This document shows positions 1-5,025 of a DNA stretch of 5,249 nucleotides, in pieces. The notes beneath the pieces were generated by a model that was not told the DNA's origin, searched no databases, and saw only the letters and a list, made by a program, of their open reading frames with translations. The position numbers and the translations under genes are program-made. Location: NCBI GenBank assembly GCA_012512295.1, contig JAAZDI010000046.1:1-5249 (forward strand), written 5' to 3'. Origin of the DNA: Syntrophomonadaceae bacterium. Its GTDB lineage: Bacteria > Bacillota > Ch66 > Ch109. The number at the start of each line of letters is the position of its first letter. Within the stretch, counting starts at the first letter, position 1.

Positions 1-158
1 CTTACCAACGATATGTAGCGGAACAGCTTCCGGTCATCCCCCTGTACTGGAACACCTTGATTCAGCCGTACAATACCCGGTTTGAAGGCTGGCAGGTTGA
101 TCCAATGTATGGTTTTTTGAACGAGGGAACCTGGTTTAGTTTAAGGCAGGTGCAGTAA
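1..158 (+). CDS. ABC transporter substrate-binding protein, family 5 (peptide/nickel type), C-terminal end only
   Basis: Only the last 51 residues are in the window. The reading frame begins at base 3 and stops with TAA at 156-158. The visible tail contains AEQLPVIPLYWN, followed by an aromatic-rich end (FEGWQVDPMYGF, NEGTWFSL). This matches the C-terminal lobe of extracellular solute-binding proteins of family 5 (DppA/OppA/NikA), where a 'lPviPly' strand precedes the last segment of the mature protein. Such proteins are secreted or lipid-anchored and pass peptides, nickel or metal chelates to a DppBC-type permease pair. Two such permeases follow on the same strand, which supports the assignment. 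The ligand cannot be judged from this fragment. The signal peptide and most of the protein lie upstream of the window. Confidence 0.85.
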   Translation, partial: YQRYVAEQLPVIPLYWNTLIQPYNTRFEGWQVDPMYGFLNEGTWFSLRQVQ

Positions 159-161
159 ACA

Positions 162-998
162 GTGTATGACGCACAATTTTGGGCCAAAGCCTGGCAGGAA
201 GCGCGGCGCACTTCGTCCCTGGGGTCAGGTTACCACAATGAGCAGGCCTGGCGAGATTTTTGGGACCTTTTTGCCGAACACTATGCCCTGAGAAATCGGC
301 AGTCCCGGCCGGCAGCCGATGCCGTGGTCGAGTACCTGGTTAATGAAGGGGTTGTTAATCCAGAAAGCCGGGTCCTGGATATCGGGTGCGGCCCGGGGAC
401 CTACACGCTGGCTTTAGCGGCGCGGGCCAAGCAGGTTACCGGCCTGGATCTATCTGAGTCGATGTTAGAGATGCTACAAAAAGAAGCGCGGCACTGCGGC
501 GTTGAGGATCGTCTGGAGATTGCGCCGGTTGATTGGCGTGAATTCCCGAGTGAGCCGACTTATGATTTGGTGTTTGCCGCCAAAACCCCGGCCATCCATG
601 ATTACTCGAGTCTGATGAAAATGAACCAGGTCGCGCGACGCTTCTGCTGTTTGGTCACCTTTGCGGGCCCTTATAACTTCGCCCTGCGCAACCAACTATG
701 GGAACACATCATGGGACAAGCAATTCAAAGCCGGGCTTTTGATGTGCAATACCCTTTTAATATTCTTTATCAAGCGGGGTATCTCCCCCATCTGAAATTT
801 TTTAGCCATCGCCACCAGTACCAGGAACCTTTGGCCTATCTGCTCAAACACTACACCTGCTATTTTAAAATCTTCGGCCAGGAAGGAAAGGAAGTGGAAA
901 CCAAGATCCAGGACTTCCTGATGGACCGGGCGCAAGACGGTTATTGTGATGATTTTATAGAAGAAACCATCGCAGTAATGTGGTGGAAAACCATTTAA
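162..998 (+). CDS. class I SAM-dependent methyltransferase inside an ABC importer operon
   Basis: This 278-residue protein should be a soluble SAM-dependent methyltransferase. A Rossmann-type motif I, VLDIGCGPGTYTLALA, lies at about residues 71-86. The acidic residue after strand 2 is in VTGLDLSESML (D96), and the strand 4 region is YDLVFAAKTPAIHD (about 134-147). The N-terminal 60 residues are helical and rich in Trp and Phe (FWAKAWQEA, RDFWDLFAEHY). The C-terminal third (about 180-278) is family-specific, rich in Tyr and His, and may form the substrate cap. The start is GTG at 162, only 3 nt after the stop of the binding-protein gene. The weak purine stretch AAGGCAGG upstream suggests translational coupling. 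The substrate is unknown. Because it lies between binding-protein and permease genes, a role in making or modifying the transported ligand (for example a metal-binding small molecule) is plausible but inferred. It is not an obvious nicotianamine-synthase-like (CntL) enzyme, because motif I is the ordinary GCGPG type. Confidence 0.88.
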   Translation: MYDAQFWAKAWQEARRTSSLGSGYHNEQAWRDFWDLFAEHYALRNRQSRPAADAVVEYLVNEGVVNPESRVLDIGCGPGTYTLALAARAKQVTGLDLSESMLEMLQKEARHCGVEDRLEIAPVDWREFPSEPTYDLVFAAKTPAIHDYSSLMKMNQVARRFCCLVTFAGPYNFALRNQLWEHIMGQAIQSRAFDVQYPFNILYQAGYLPHLKFFSHRHQYQEPLAYLLKHYTCYFKIFGQEGKEVETKIQDFLMDRAQDGYCDDFIEETIAVMWWKTI

Positions 999-1063
999 AA
1001 CTATTTTAGAAAACAAAAAGATGTTGTATGTGATGAAGACAGGATTGAGAAGAGCTGAAATAA

Positions 1064-2026
1064 ATGCGGTACTTTGTCAGCAAAACCCTGCGGCTATTGG
1101 TCTGTATGTTAATTATAATCACTCTAAACTTTTTAATCCCCCGTCTGATGCCCGGCAATCCGGTCGTGATGATGCTGGGGCCGGACGCGGCCGCCCTTAG
1201 CCAGCAGGACTATGCCCAATTGGCGCGGGAGTACGGACTGGATCAGCCCCTGCTGGTCCAGTACCGGCACTACTGGCATTCACTAATAAGCGGCAATCTC
1301 GGTTATTCCTTTCATTACCACCAACCGGTAGCCCAGTTAATTCAAAAGCATCTGGGTTGGACCCTGCTGTTATTAGGGCCGGCATTAATCTTGTCCACCC
1401 TCCTGTCCCTCTGGCTGGGCTGTCTGGCCGGCTGGCGGCCGGGATCACGCCTGGACCTGACCTTAACCCTGAGTTCTTTATTAATCTACGCCATGCCTCA
1501 GTTTCTGCTGGCCATGATCTTGCTGAGTCTCTTTGGCTTTTACCTGGGCTGGTTCCCTTTGGGCAGCATCCAATCTGGTACCAGCCATACCTTCCTCGGG
1601 GCTGTGTTGGATACCGTTAGACACCTGGTTTTGCCGGTTACGGTCCTGACCCTCGCAGCGACGTCGACGAAATTTCTGGTGATGCGCAATTCAGTGGCCC
1701 GAATCCGGCAGGATGATTATGTTCGGTACGCCCTGGCCAAAGGAATTGACGAAAAAAGGATCCTGTTCGTGCATGTGCTGCGCAATGCCTGTTTGCCCTT
1801 GCTCAGCCTGATTGCCTTGAATCTGGGCTTTATGGTATCCGGGGCGTTACTGGTCGAGATTGTTTTTTCGATAAACGGCATGGGCTTGCTGATCTATGAA
1901 GCTGCCCTGTACCGGGATTATCCGGTCCTGCAGGCCAGTTTTCTGGTGCTAACCCTGGTGGTGATCGGGGCCAATCTGATGGTTGACCTGCTTTACGGAG
2001 TCCTGGATCCTCGGGTCAGGGCTTAG
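1064..2026 (+). CDS. ABC transporter permease, DppB/NikB/OppB type
   Basis: This is an integral membrane subunit of a peptide/nickel-class importer. The 320-residue length is normal for the DppB family. The N-terminus (RYFVSKTLRLLVCMLIIITLNFLIPRLMPGNPV, written here as key pieces RLLVCMLIIITLNF and RLMPGNPV) has the expected first membrane helix followed by the family's 'MPGNP' signature. Further hydrophobic segments lie at about residues 100-122, 134-162, 186-206, 243-266 and 290-310, giving about six helices. The cytoplasmic EAA-like coupling loop, which contacts the ATPase, is DYVRYALAKGIDEKRILFVHVLRN (about 218-241, with the usual A..KG core). The C-terminal NLMVDLLYGVLDPRVR is characteristic of the family. 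The start is ATG at 1064; an in-frame TAA directly precedes it (1061-1063), so no longer start is possible. The ribosome site is weak (AGAAGAG near 1048-1054). Its partner is the DppC-type permease downstream, unusually far away (314 nt). Confidence 0.93.
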   Translation: MRYFVSKTLRLLVCMLIIITLNFLIPRLMPGNPVVMMLGPDAAALSQQDYAQLAREYGLDQPLLVQYRHYWHSLISGNLGYSFHYHQPVAQLIQKHLGWTLLLLGPALILSTLLSLWLGCLAGWRPGSRLDLTLTLSSLLIYAMPQFLLAMILLSLFGFYLGWFPLGSIQSGTSHTFLGAVLDTVRHLVLPVTVLTLAATSTKFLVMRNSVARIRQDDYVRYALAKGIDEKRILFVHVLRNACLPLLSLIALNLGFMVSGALLVEIVFSINGMGLLIYEAALYRDYPVLQASFLVLTLVVIGANLMVDLLYGVLDPRVRA

Positions 2027-2060
2027 ATATGCGGGCAGTGATCATACAATACAACACAAA

Positions 2061-2082
2061 AACCGATAATTAACCGATAATT
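2061..2082. repeat. 11-nt tandem repeat, two perfect copies
   Basis: AACCGATAATT occurs at 2061-2071 and is repeated without a gap at 2072-2082. It lies 35 nt after the stop of the first permease gene. Read on the minus strand, the copies contain ATTATC at an 11-nt period, a spacing also seen at 3317-3349. Confidence 0.9.
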
Positions 2083-2197
2083 ATATGACCCACAGTGTAC
2101 ATCATTAGACATCATCATTATTTGCAACCGCCGGTATCGAGGCTTTCGAATTCATATAATAATTGCAAAAACCCAGGAAGACCGACTACAGACAAGC

Positions 2198-2215
2198 CTG
2201 AAAGTTGGCTTTCAG
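2198..2215 (+). other. perfect 7-bp hairpin
   Basis: CTGAAAG (2198-2204) pairs with CTTTCAG (2209-2215) around the 4-nt loop TTGG. It lies between the two 40-nt boxes, and its right arm is the beginning of box B. No U-tract follows, so it does not look like an intrinsic terminator. It could act in RNA folding or processing between the permease cistrons. Confidence 0.6.
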
Positions 2216-2226
2216 ATTTATATAAA
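2198..2226 (+). promoter_or_regulatory. possible internal promoter ahead of the second permease
   Basis: CTGAAA (2198-2203, 4 of 6 matches to TTGACA) is separated by 17 nt from TATAAA (2221-2226, 5 of 6 matches to TATAAT). It could supply a separate transcript for the DppC-type permease, about 110 nt downstream. It overlaps the 7-bp hairpin, and the region is AT-rich, so a chance match is quite possible. Confidence 0.25.
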
Positions 2227-2229
2227 AAA

Positions 2230-2271
2230 GCAAAAACCCAGGAAGATGCTTTCCTGCAGTGTCCTTTTTGC
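2230..2271 (+). other. compound inverted repeat / two-tier hairpin
   Basis: The outer arms GCAAAAA (2230-2236) and TTTTTGC (2265-2271) pair over 7 bp. Nested inside, CAGGAA (2239-2244) pairs with TTCCTG (2251-2256) around a 6-nt loop. The left arms belong to the conserved 17-mer of box B. The equivalent right arms are missing after box A, so only the second copy can fold this way. The function is unknown. Confidence 0.5.
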
Positions 2272-2276
2272 TATGG

Positions 2277-2312
2277 CAGCTAGGAATAAGGCGTCAGCTA
2301 GGAATATGACGC
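2277..2312. repeat. 18-nt tandem repeat, two copies, second with a 6-bp hairpin
   Basis: CAGCTAGGAATA begins each unit at 2277 and 2295; the last six bases differ (AGGCGT versus TGACGC). The second unit also creates an inverted repeat, GCGTCA (2291-2296) with TGACGC (2307-2312). It ends 14 nt before the ribosome binding site of the second permease gene, so this hairpin could influence its translation. Confidence 0.75.
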
Positions 2313-2326
2313 AAATCACCAATGAC

Positions 2327-2331
2327 GGAGG
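2327..2331 (+). promoter_or_regulatory. ribosome binding site that fixes the TTG start of the second permease
   Basis: GGAGG sits 9 nt before TTG 2341 and 21 nt before the in-frame ATG 2353. The spacing favours the TTG start. Confidence 0.75.
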
Positions 2332-2340
2332 CAACCACCT

Positions 2341-3186
2341 TTGTTAGAACCCATGGAACAAACGAAAAACAATTTATTCGGCTTGGTCGGCTGCTTGATC
2401 TTGTTGACTTTCGGAGGGGTCGCCTTGCTAGCCGAATTCCTGGCCCCGCATTCAACCACCACCAGTTTTTCGGTTTATTTACCGCCCTCTGGCACGCACG
2501 TGCTTGGCACCAATGACATGGGCTACGATATTTTTTCTGAGCTCTTGTTCGCCAGCCGCATCTCTCTGCTGGTGGGATTGGTAGCGGCCTTGATTTCTGT
2601 GTTCATTGGGACCGGGGTTGGCCTGCTCTCCGGGTACTACCGAGGAGTAATCGGAGACCTGATGACCGGGATTATTGATATTTTTCTACTCATCCCTTTC
2701 CTGCCGCTAATGGTCATTCTCGCGGCCTACCTGGGGCCAAGCATCTGGAATATCATCCTGGTTATTGGCCTGTTGGGCTGGTGTTCAACCGCTCGGGTAG
2801 TCCGCGCCAAAGTACTGCAATTGCGGGAAATGCCGTTTATTGAAGCGGCTAAAGCCGTTGGCCTTTCCAACCGTTCCATCATTCTTCGCCATATCTTCCC
2901 GAACGTTACGGAAGTGGTGGCCGCCAAATTTGTCCTCAGTGTCGCCGGGGCGATGCTCAGCGAAGCTTCTTTAAGTTTTCTCGGCCTGGGTGATCCAGCC
3001 AGAATCAGCTGGGGGGGCATGATCCACTACGCTTTCAAACGGGGCGGTTTTTTTAATGGCATGTGGTACTGGTACCTGCCGCCGGGAATATGCATTGCCC
3101 TATGCACCATCGGCTTTGTTTTGCTCGGGCTTTACCTGGAAGCAAAAAACAATCAATCGCCAGCGAACCAGCTTTTGGCAGATTAA
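2341..3186 (+). CDS. ABC transporter permease, DppC/NikC/OppC type
   Basis: This is the second membrane subunit of the peptide/nickel-class importer. At 281 residues it has the normal length for the DppC family. A first hydrophobic helix (about residues 12-35) is followed by the family motif HVLGTNDMGYDIFSELLFASRISLLVG, given here by its key parts LGTNDMGYDIF (56-66) and SRISLLVG (72-79). The usual GRD is GYD here. Further membrane segments are at about 75-98, 108-131, 134-152, 195-215 and 245-267. The EAA coupling loop is EAAKAVGLSNRSIILRHIFP (168-187), and SEASLSFLGLG (207-217) is typical of the family. The TTG start at 2341 is chosen because GGAGG lies 9 nt upstream; ATG 2353 would remove four residues. 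The C-terminus lacks the usual DPR ending and instead finishes in EAKNNQSPANQLLAD. No ATPase gene follows, and the operon appears to end here. Confidence 0.93.
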   Translation: MLEPMEQTKNNLFGLVGCLILLTFGGVALLAEFLAPHSTTTSFSVYLPPSGTHVLGTNDMGYDIFSELLFASRISLLVGLVAALISVFIGTGVGLLSGYYRGVIGDLMTGIIDIFLLIPFLPLMVILAAYLGPSIWNIILVIGLLGWCSTARVVRAKVLQLREMPFIEAAKAVGLSNRSIILRHIFPNVTEVVAAKFVLSVAGAMLSEASLSFLGLGDPARISWGGMIHYAFKRGGFFNGMWYWYLPPGICIALCTIGFVLLGLYLEAKNNQSPANQLLAD

Positions 3187-3206
3187 ATAGTTTTATTATC
3201 TGAGTT

Positions 3207-3237
3207 AAAAAAACCCCTACTTCTTTAAGTAGGGGTT
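3207..3237 (-). terminator. rho-independent terminator between convergent transcription units
   Basis: AACCCCTACTT (3212-3222) pairs perfectly over 11 bp with AAGTAGGGGTT (3227-3237) around a 4-nt loop. On the minus strand the stem is followed by seven T residues (complement of 3207-3213), so it is a strong terminator for the secreted-protein gene, about 100 nt after its stop. On the plus strand the stem is followed by AGCTTG without a proper T-run. It may therefore end the permease operon less efficiently, although it lies only 25 nt after that stop. Confidence 0.9.
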
Positions 3238-3269
3238 AGCTTGTTGATTATCATTTTTTGATTTTTATT

Positions 3270-3293
3270 TTTACTATACTCTTTACTATACTC
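3270..3293. repeat. 12-nt tandem repeat, two perfect copies
   Basis: TTTACTATACTC is present at 3270-3281 and again at 3282-3293. It lies in the AT-rich 3' untranslated part of the minus-strand gene, between its stop and its terminator. Confidence 0.9.
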
Positions 3294-3316
3294 GACTTTT
3301 TATCCTCGCCTAAAAA

Positions 3317-3349
3317 ATTATCTTAAGATTATCCTAAGATTATCCTACA
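3317..3349. repeat. 11-nt tandem repeat, three copies, overlapping the stop of the minus-strand gene
   Basis: The units are ATTATCTTAAG (3317-3327), ATTATCCTAAG (3328-3338) and ATTATCCTACA (3339-3349). The third copy contains the last two codons and the TAA stop (3340-3342) of the minus-strand gene. The array could have grown outward from the gene end by slippage without changing the protein. Confidence 0.85.
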
Positions 3350-4641
3350 CTTTCTATCGCGGGATCGTATGGATTAAATTCAGTAGCCTCACTGACATCC
3401 GGAGCCACAAAGGGTTGATCCAGGTCCTTAATGTTAAAGGTCCCCTTCATTAGCATATTAATGGCGACTTTTTCTGGAATATCCTCAACAACCGCTTCCT
3501 CATCTGTTGCAAATTCCTTTGGGTTGATATTCAGGTTTAGTTTGCAATCAAAATCAAAAATACTACTGATCAGGTTTGTTTTATCAATATAAACTGTGTA
3601 GAAATAATTGATATCCGCCCCGTCAAATATCTTATTCATTTGCTCAACAACGGCCGCATCTTCAACTGATTCCGGTTCCATCGCACCCAGCACTTCTGTT
3701 AAGGTTTGCTGATAGATGTCCTGGAACTTTTCCTGATCAATTACGGCATTGATCACATAGTAATCTTTCCCATCAATGTTTACATCATCACCAAAACTAA
3801 AAACCAGCCCCATCTCTTGCATCTGTTCTGCTGCTTTTATCGGATTAGATTGAAGCTCCTGCTGTTCTTTAATGAAGTCGCTGGGGAAAGGCAGATCCAT
3901 TGCCATCCATCCCTGTCCGGGGGCCTTCATGTACATTTTATCCTCGGTCATGTAGGTTTCCACGACCATATCTTCCATACCTTCAATTGGTTCCTGGCCG
4001 CTAATAGCCACTTTTTGTTTAATGTAAGCCTCCAGCGGCTCATTTTGCAACGAACCCTCTAAGTATGTTGTCATATTCATCGCTGGATCCAGGACTGATT
4101 CTCCATCTGCTACTGCCTTGAGACTAATTTGCATTGTCCCGTCCATGGCAAAGGTGTTAACAGCTTGACTCGCTTGATTGGACTTGATCAATAACTCCAT
4201 CGCAGTCATGCCATCGCGGGTTTGCACGCGATCGAGCAAGGCCTTTTGATTCTCTTGATCCCAGTTGACTGTAAAACCGAATTCACTAGCTAAGAAACGC
4301 AAGGGAATAAAGACATCGGTGTCCTTCCTGACCGGAGCCTGGGTAATAGTTAGAGTCTCATCTCCACTAACCGCTTCTGTACTCCCAATAGTCAAGGTAA
4401 TTGTTTTGTTATTGCCGGTTATGGCAACCTTATTGTCGTCAATCCATTGCTCACTGGTGCCGGCAATCTTGGAAAAAATATCAAGCGGAATCATGGTGGT
4501 TCCATTGTCTATATAGGCACTTGGTATAAAAATGTCCTGCTCATTAATTTTCAGATTCATTCCCTCATCGGCCAATGCCGGGAGACAACATACTAGACTA
4601 ATGACCAACGCTAATACAAGACCTAATCTGAGTTTCCTCAC
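3340..4641 (-). CDS. secreted stalk-domain (copper amine oxidase N-like) protein with DUF6612-like C-terminal region
   Basis: The predicted protein has 433 residues from GTG 4641. A signal peptide (RKLRLGLVLALVISLVCCLPALA) is visible as a KLR charge cluster, the core LGLVLALVISLV and an ALA-DE cleavage site. The CC pair does not form a good lipobox. Residues about 28-137 resemble the copper amine oxidase N-terminal/stalk domain of Gram-positive secreted proteins, with strands such as MIPLDIFSKIAG, KTITLTIGS and VFIPLRFLASEFGFTVNWD. The rest (about 145-400) alternates strands with acidic and Met-rich stretches (MTAMELLIKSNQA, FAMDGTMQIS, MYMKAPGQGWMAMDLPFP). It resembles DUF6612, a LolA/LppX-like fold; that assignment is from memory and tentative. 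The role is unknown, presumably at the cell envelope. The upstream in-frame TTG 4650 directly abuts the GGGAGG site, so GTG 4641 (9-nt spacing) or TTG 4644 (6-nt) is preferred. The gene is monocistronic and convergent with the transporter operon. Confidence 0.88.
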   Translation of the reverse strand: MRKLRLGLVLALVISLVCCLPALADEGMNLKINEQDIFIPSAYIDNGTTMIPLDIFSKIAGTSEQWIDDNKVAITGNNKTITLTIGSTEAVSGDETLTITQAPVRKDTDVFIPLRFLASEFGFTVNWDQENQKALLDRVQTRDGMTAMELLIKSNQASQAVNTFAMDGTMQISLKAVADGESVLDPAMNMTTYLEGSLQNEPLEAYIKQKVAISGQEPIEGMEDMVVETYMTEDKMYMKAPGQGWMAMDLPFPSDFIKEQQELQSNPIKAAEQMQEMGLVFSFGDDVNIDGKDYYVINAVIDQEKFQDIYQQTLTEVLGAMEPESVEDAAVVEQMNKIFDGADINYFYTVYIDKTNLISSIFDFDCKLNLNINPKEFATDEEAVVEDIPEKVAINMLMKGTFNIKDLDQPFVAPDVSEATEFNPYDPAIESVG

Positions 4642-4650
4642 CAAAAACAA

Positions 4651-4656
4651 CCTCCC
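4651..4656 (-). promoter_or_regulatory. ribosome binding site of the stalk-domain gene
   Basis: On the minus strand GGGAGG (extended to AAAGGGAGG) is followed by TTGTTTTTGGTG. It touches TTG 4650, but lies 6 nt from TTG 4644 and 9 nt from GTG 4641. This rules against the longest start. Confidence 0.8.
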
Positions 4657-4817
4657 TTTCTGCAGCCGGTTATTTACTCCTATTCATTCTTCCCCCCTTT
4701 AACTATGATGTGGCTTGGCTAAAAAAGCGAACCTTGTTGGGGCCCCGCTTGATTCCCGACCGATTGGAAATTCGATTAGAAATTAACCCGGGTAATACGC
4801 TAAATAATACACTGCAT

Positions 4818-4846
4818 ATTACAACATTAAAAATTAAATATTACAA
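4818..4846 (-). promoter_or_regulatory. possible promoter of the stalk-domain gene
   Basis: On the minus strand TTGTAA (4846-4841, 4 of 6 matches to TTGACA) is separated by 17 nt from TGTAAT (4823-4818, 5 of 6 matches to TATAAT). It would give a leader of about 170 nt before GTG 4641. The AT content here makes alternative matches easy, for example TATTAT at 4809-4804. Confidence 0.25.
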
Positions 4847-4859
4847 ACTAGACTATAAA

Positions 4860-4889
4860 AATATTGTAACATATGAATATTGTAACATG
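4860..4889. repeat. 16-nt direct repeat with related 9-mers nearby
   Basis: AATATTGTAACATATG (4860-4875) is followed directly by AATATTGTAACATG (4876-4889). A related 9-mer, ATATTACAA, occurs twice just to the left at 4816-4824 and 4838-4846, 22 nt apart. The cluster lies upstream of the minus-strand gene and overlaps its possible promoter. It could be an operator cluster or simply slippage in AT-rich DNA. Confidence 0.7.
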
Positions 4890-5025
4890 ATCAGGAAAAA
4901 ATGCCCAGATATGTCGCTTCACTCTATTGGTAAAGCTTGGACATAAGCGGCAGCTGTAGCGTCAAATGATTCCCGAAGCATTCCGTTTTGGCCATCATCC
5001 TGTCCCCTTCTTTTCAGCTTCCCTA

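Larger units (their letters stand above)
2141..2246. repeat. two diverged ~40-nt direct repeat boxes, 65-66 nt apart
   Basis: Box A is at 2141-2181 and box B at 2207-2246. Both begin GGCTTTC, continue through an ATTyATATAA core and end in the identical 17-mer GCAAAAACCCAGGAAGA (2165-2181 and 2230-2246). By eye they match at about 35 of 41 positions with one gap. Each core holds a -10-like hexamer (TATAAT at 2155-2160, TATAAA at 2221-2226). The 17-mer is untouched while the middle has diverged, so the ends may be under constraint, or this may be an old duplication. Confidence 0.85.
2027..2340. other. repeat-rich 314-nt spacer between the two permease genes, no gene seen
   Basis: Paired DppB and DppC genes are normally adjacent or overlapping, so this gap is unusually long. 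It contains a perfect 11-nt tandem repeat, two diverged 40-nt boxes 66 nt apart, an 18-nt tandem repeat and three hairpins, each listed separately. Open frames in it are short. A 62-codon frame from GTG 2095 lacks a ribosome site, and a 14-codon frame from ATG 2029 is equally unsupported. I see no transposase remnant and no clear terminal inverted repeats. The spacer could be a decayed insertion, an intercistronic mRNA-processing or stability region, or the site of an internal promoter. Confidence 0.7.
4657..5025. other. non-coding stretch between the stalk-domain gene and the CRISPR array
   Basis: I see no convincing gene in these 369 nt. A 78-codon frame from GTG 4710 has no ribosome site, crosses AT-rich repeat DNA and encodes nothing recognisable. 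The part at 4780-4890 is strongly AT-rich and holds repeated 9-mers and a possible minus-strand promoter. The part at 4890-5025 is more balanced and forms the flank of the CRISPR array, probably on its leader-distal side. Confidence 0.65.

Noticed and set aside
162..998. Methyltransferase as a CntL/nicotianamine-synthase-like enzyme of an opine metallophore locus
   Set aside because: The length is similar, but motif I is a canonical GCGPG methyltransferase motif and no dehydrogenase or racemase partner is seen in the window.
2029..2073. A 14-codon frame beginning ATG CGG GCA just after the first permease stop, possibly the original start of the second permease
   Set aside because: It stops at TAA 2071-2073 and encodes no DppC-like N-terminus. 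The real second permease has its own complete N-terminus with a good ribosome site.
2095..2283. A 62-codon frame from GTG 2095 ending in a CPFC-containing tail
   Set aside because: It has no ribosome binding site and runs through the repeat boxes. Its peptide composition simply follows the repeated DNA, with no recognisable family.
4725..4752. GC-rich inverted repeat around GGGGCCCC, possibly a terminator
   Set aside because: The pairing is mainly a self-complementary octamer without a workable loop, and no T-run follows on either strand.
4785..4801. Similarity between ACCCGGGTAATACGC near 4787 and the end of spacer 1 (CCCGGGTATAATGCC), suggesting a self-targeting spacer
   Set aside because: Only about ten to twelve bases agree with an indel, far short of a protospacer match, and it includes the palindrome CCCGGG.
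4710..4946. A 78-codon frame from GTG 4710
   Set aside because: No ribosome site precedes it, it crosses AT-rich tandem repeats, and the predicted peptide resembles no family I know.
4950..4974. A possible degenerate CRISPR repeat left of the array (GTCAAATGATTCCC resembling the repeat's right half)
   Set aside because: The similarity covers only about 13 bases with a gap, the left half does not align, and the distance of 86 nt to the same position in the first repeat does not fit the 76-77-nt unit.
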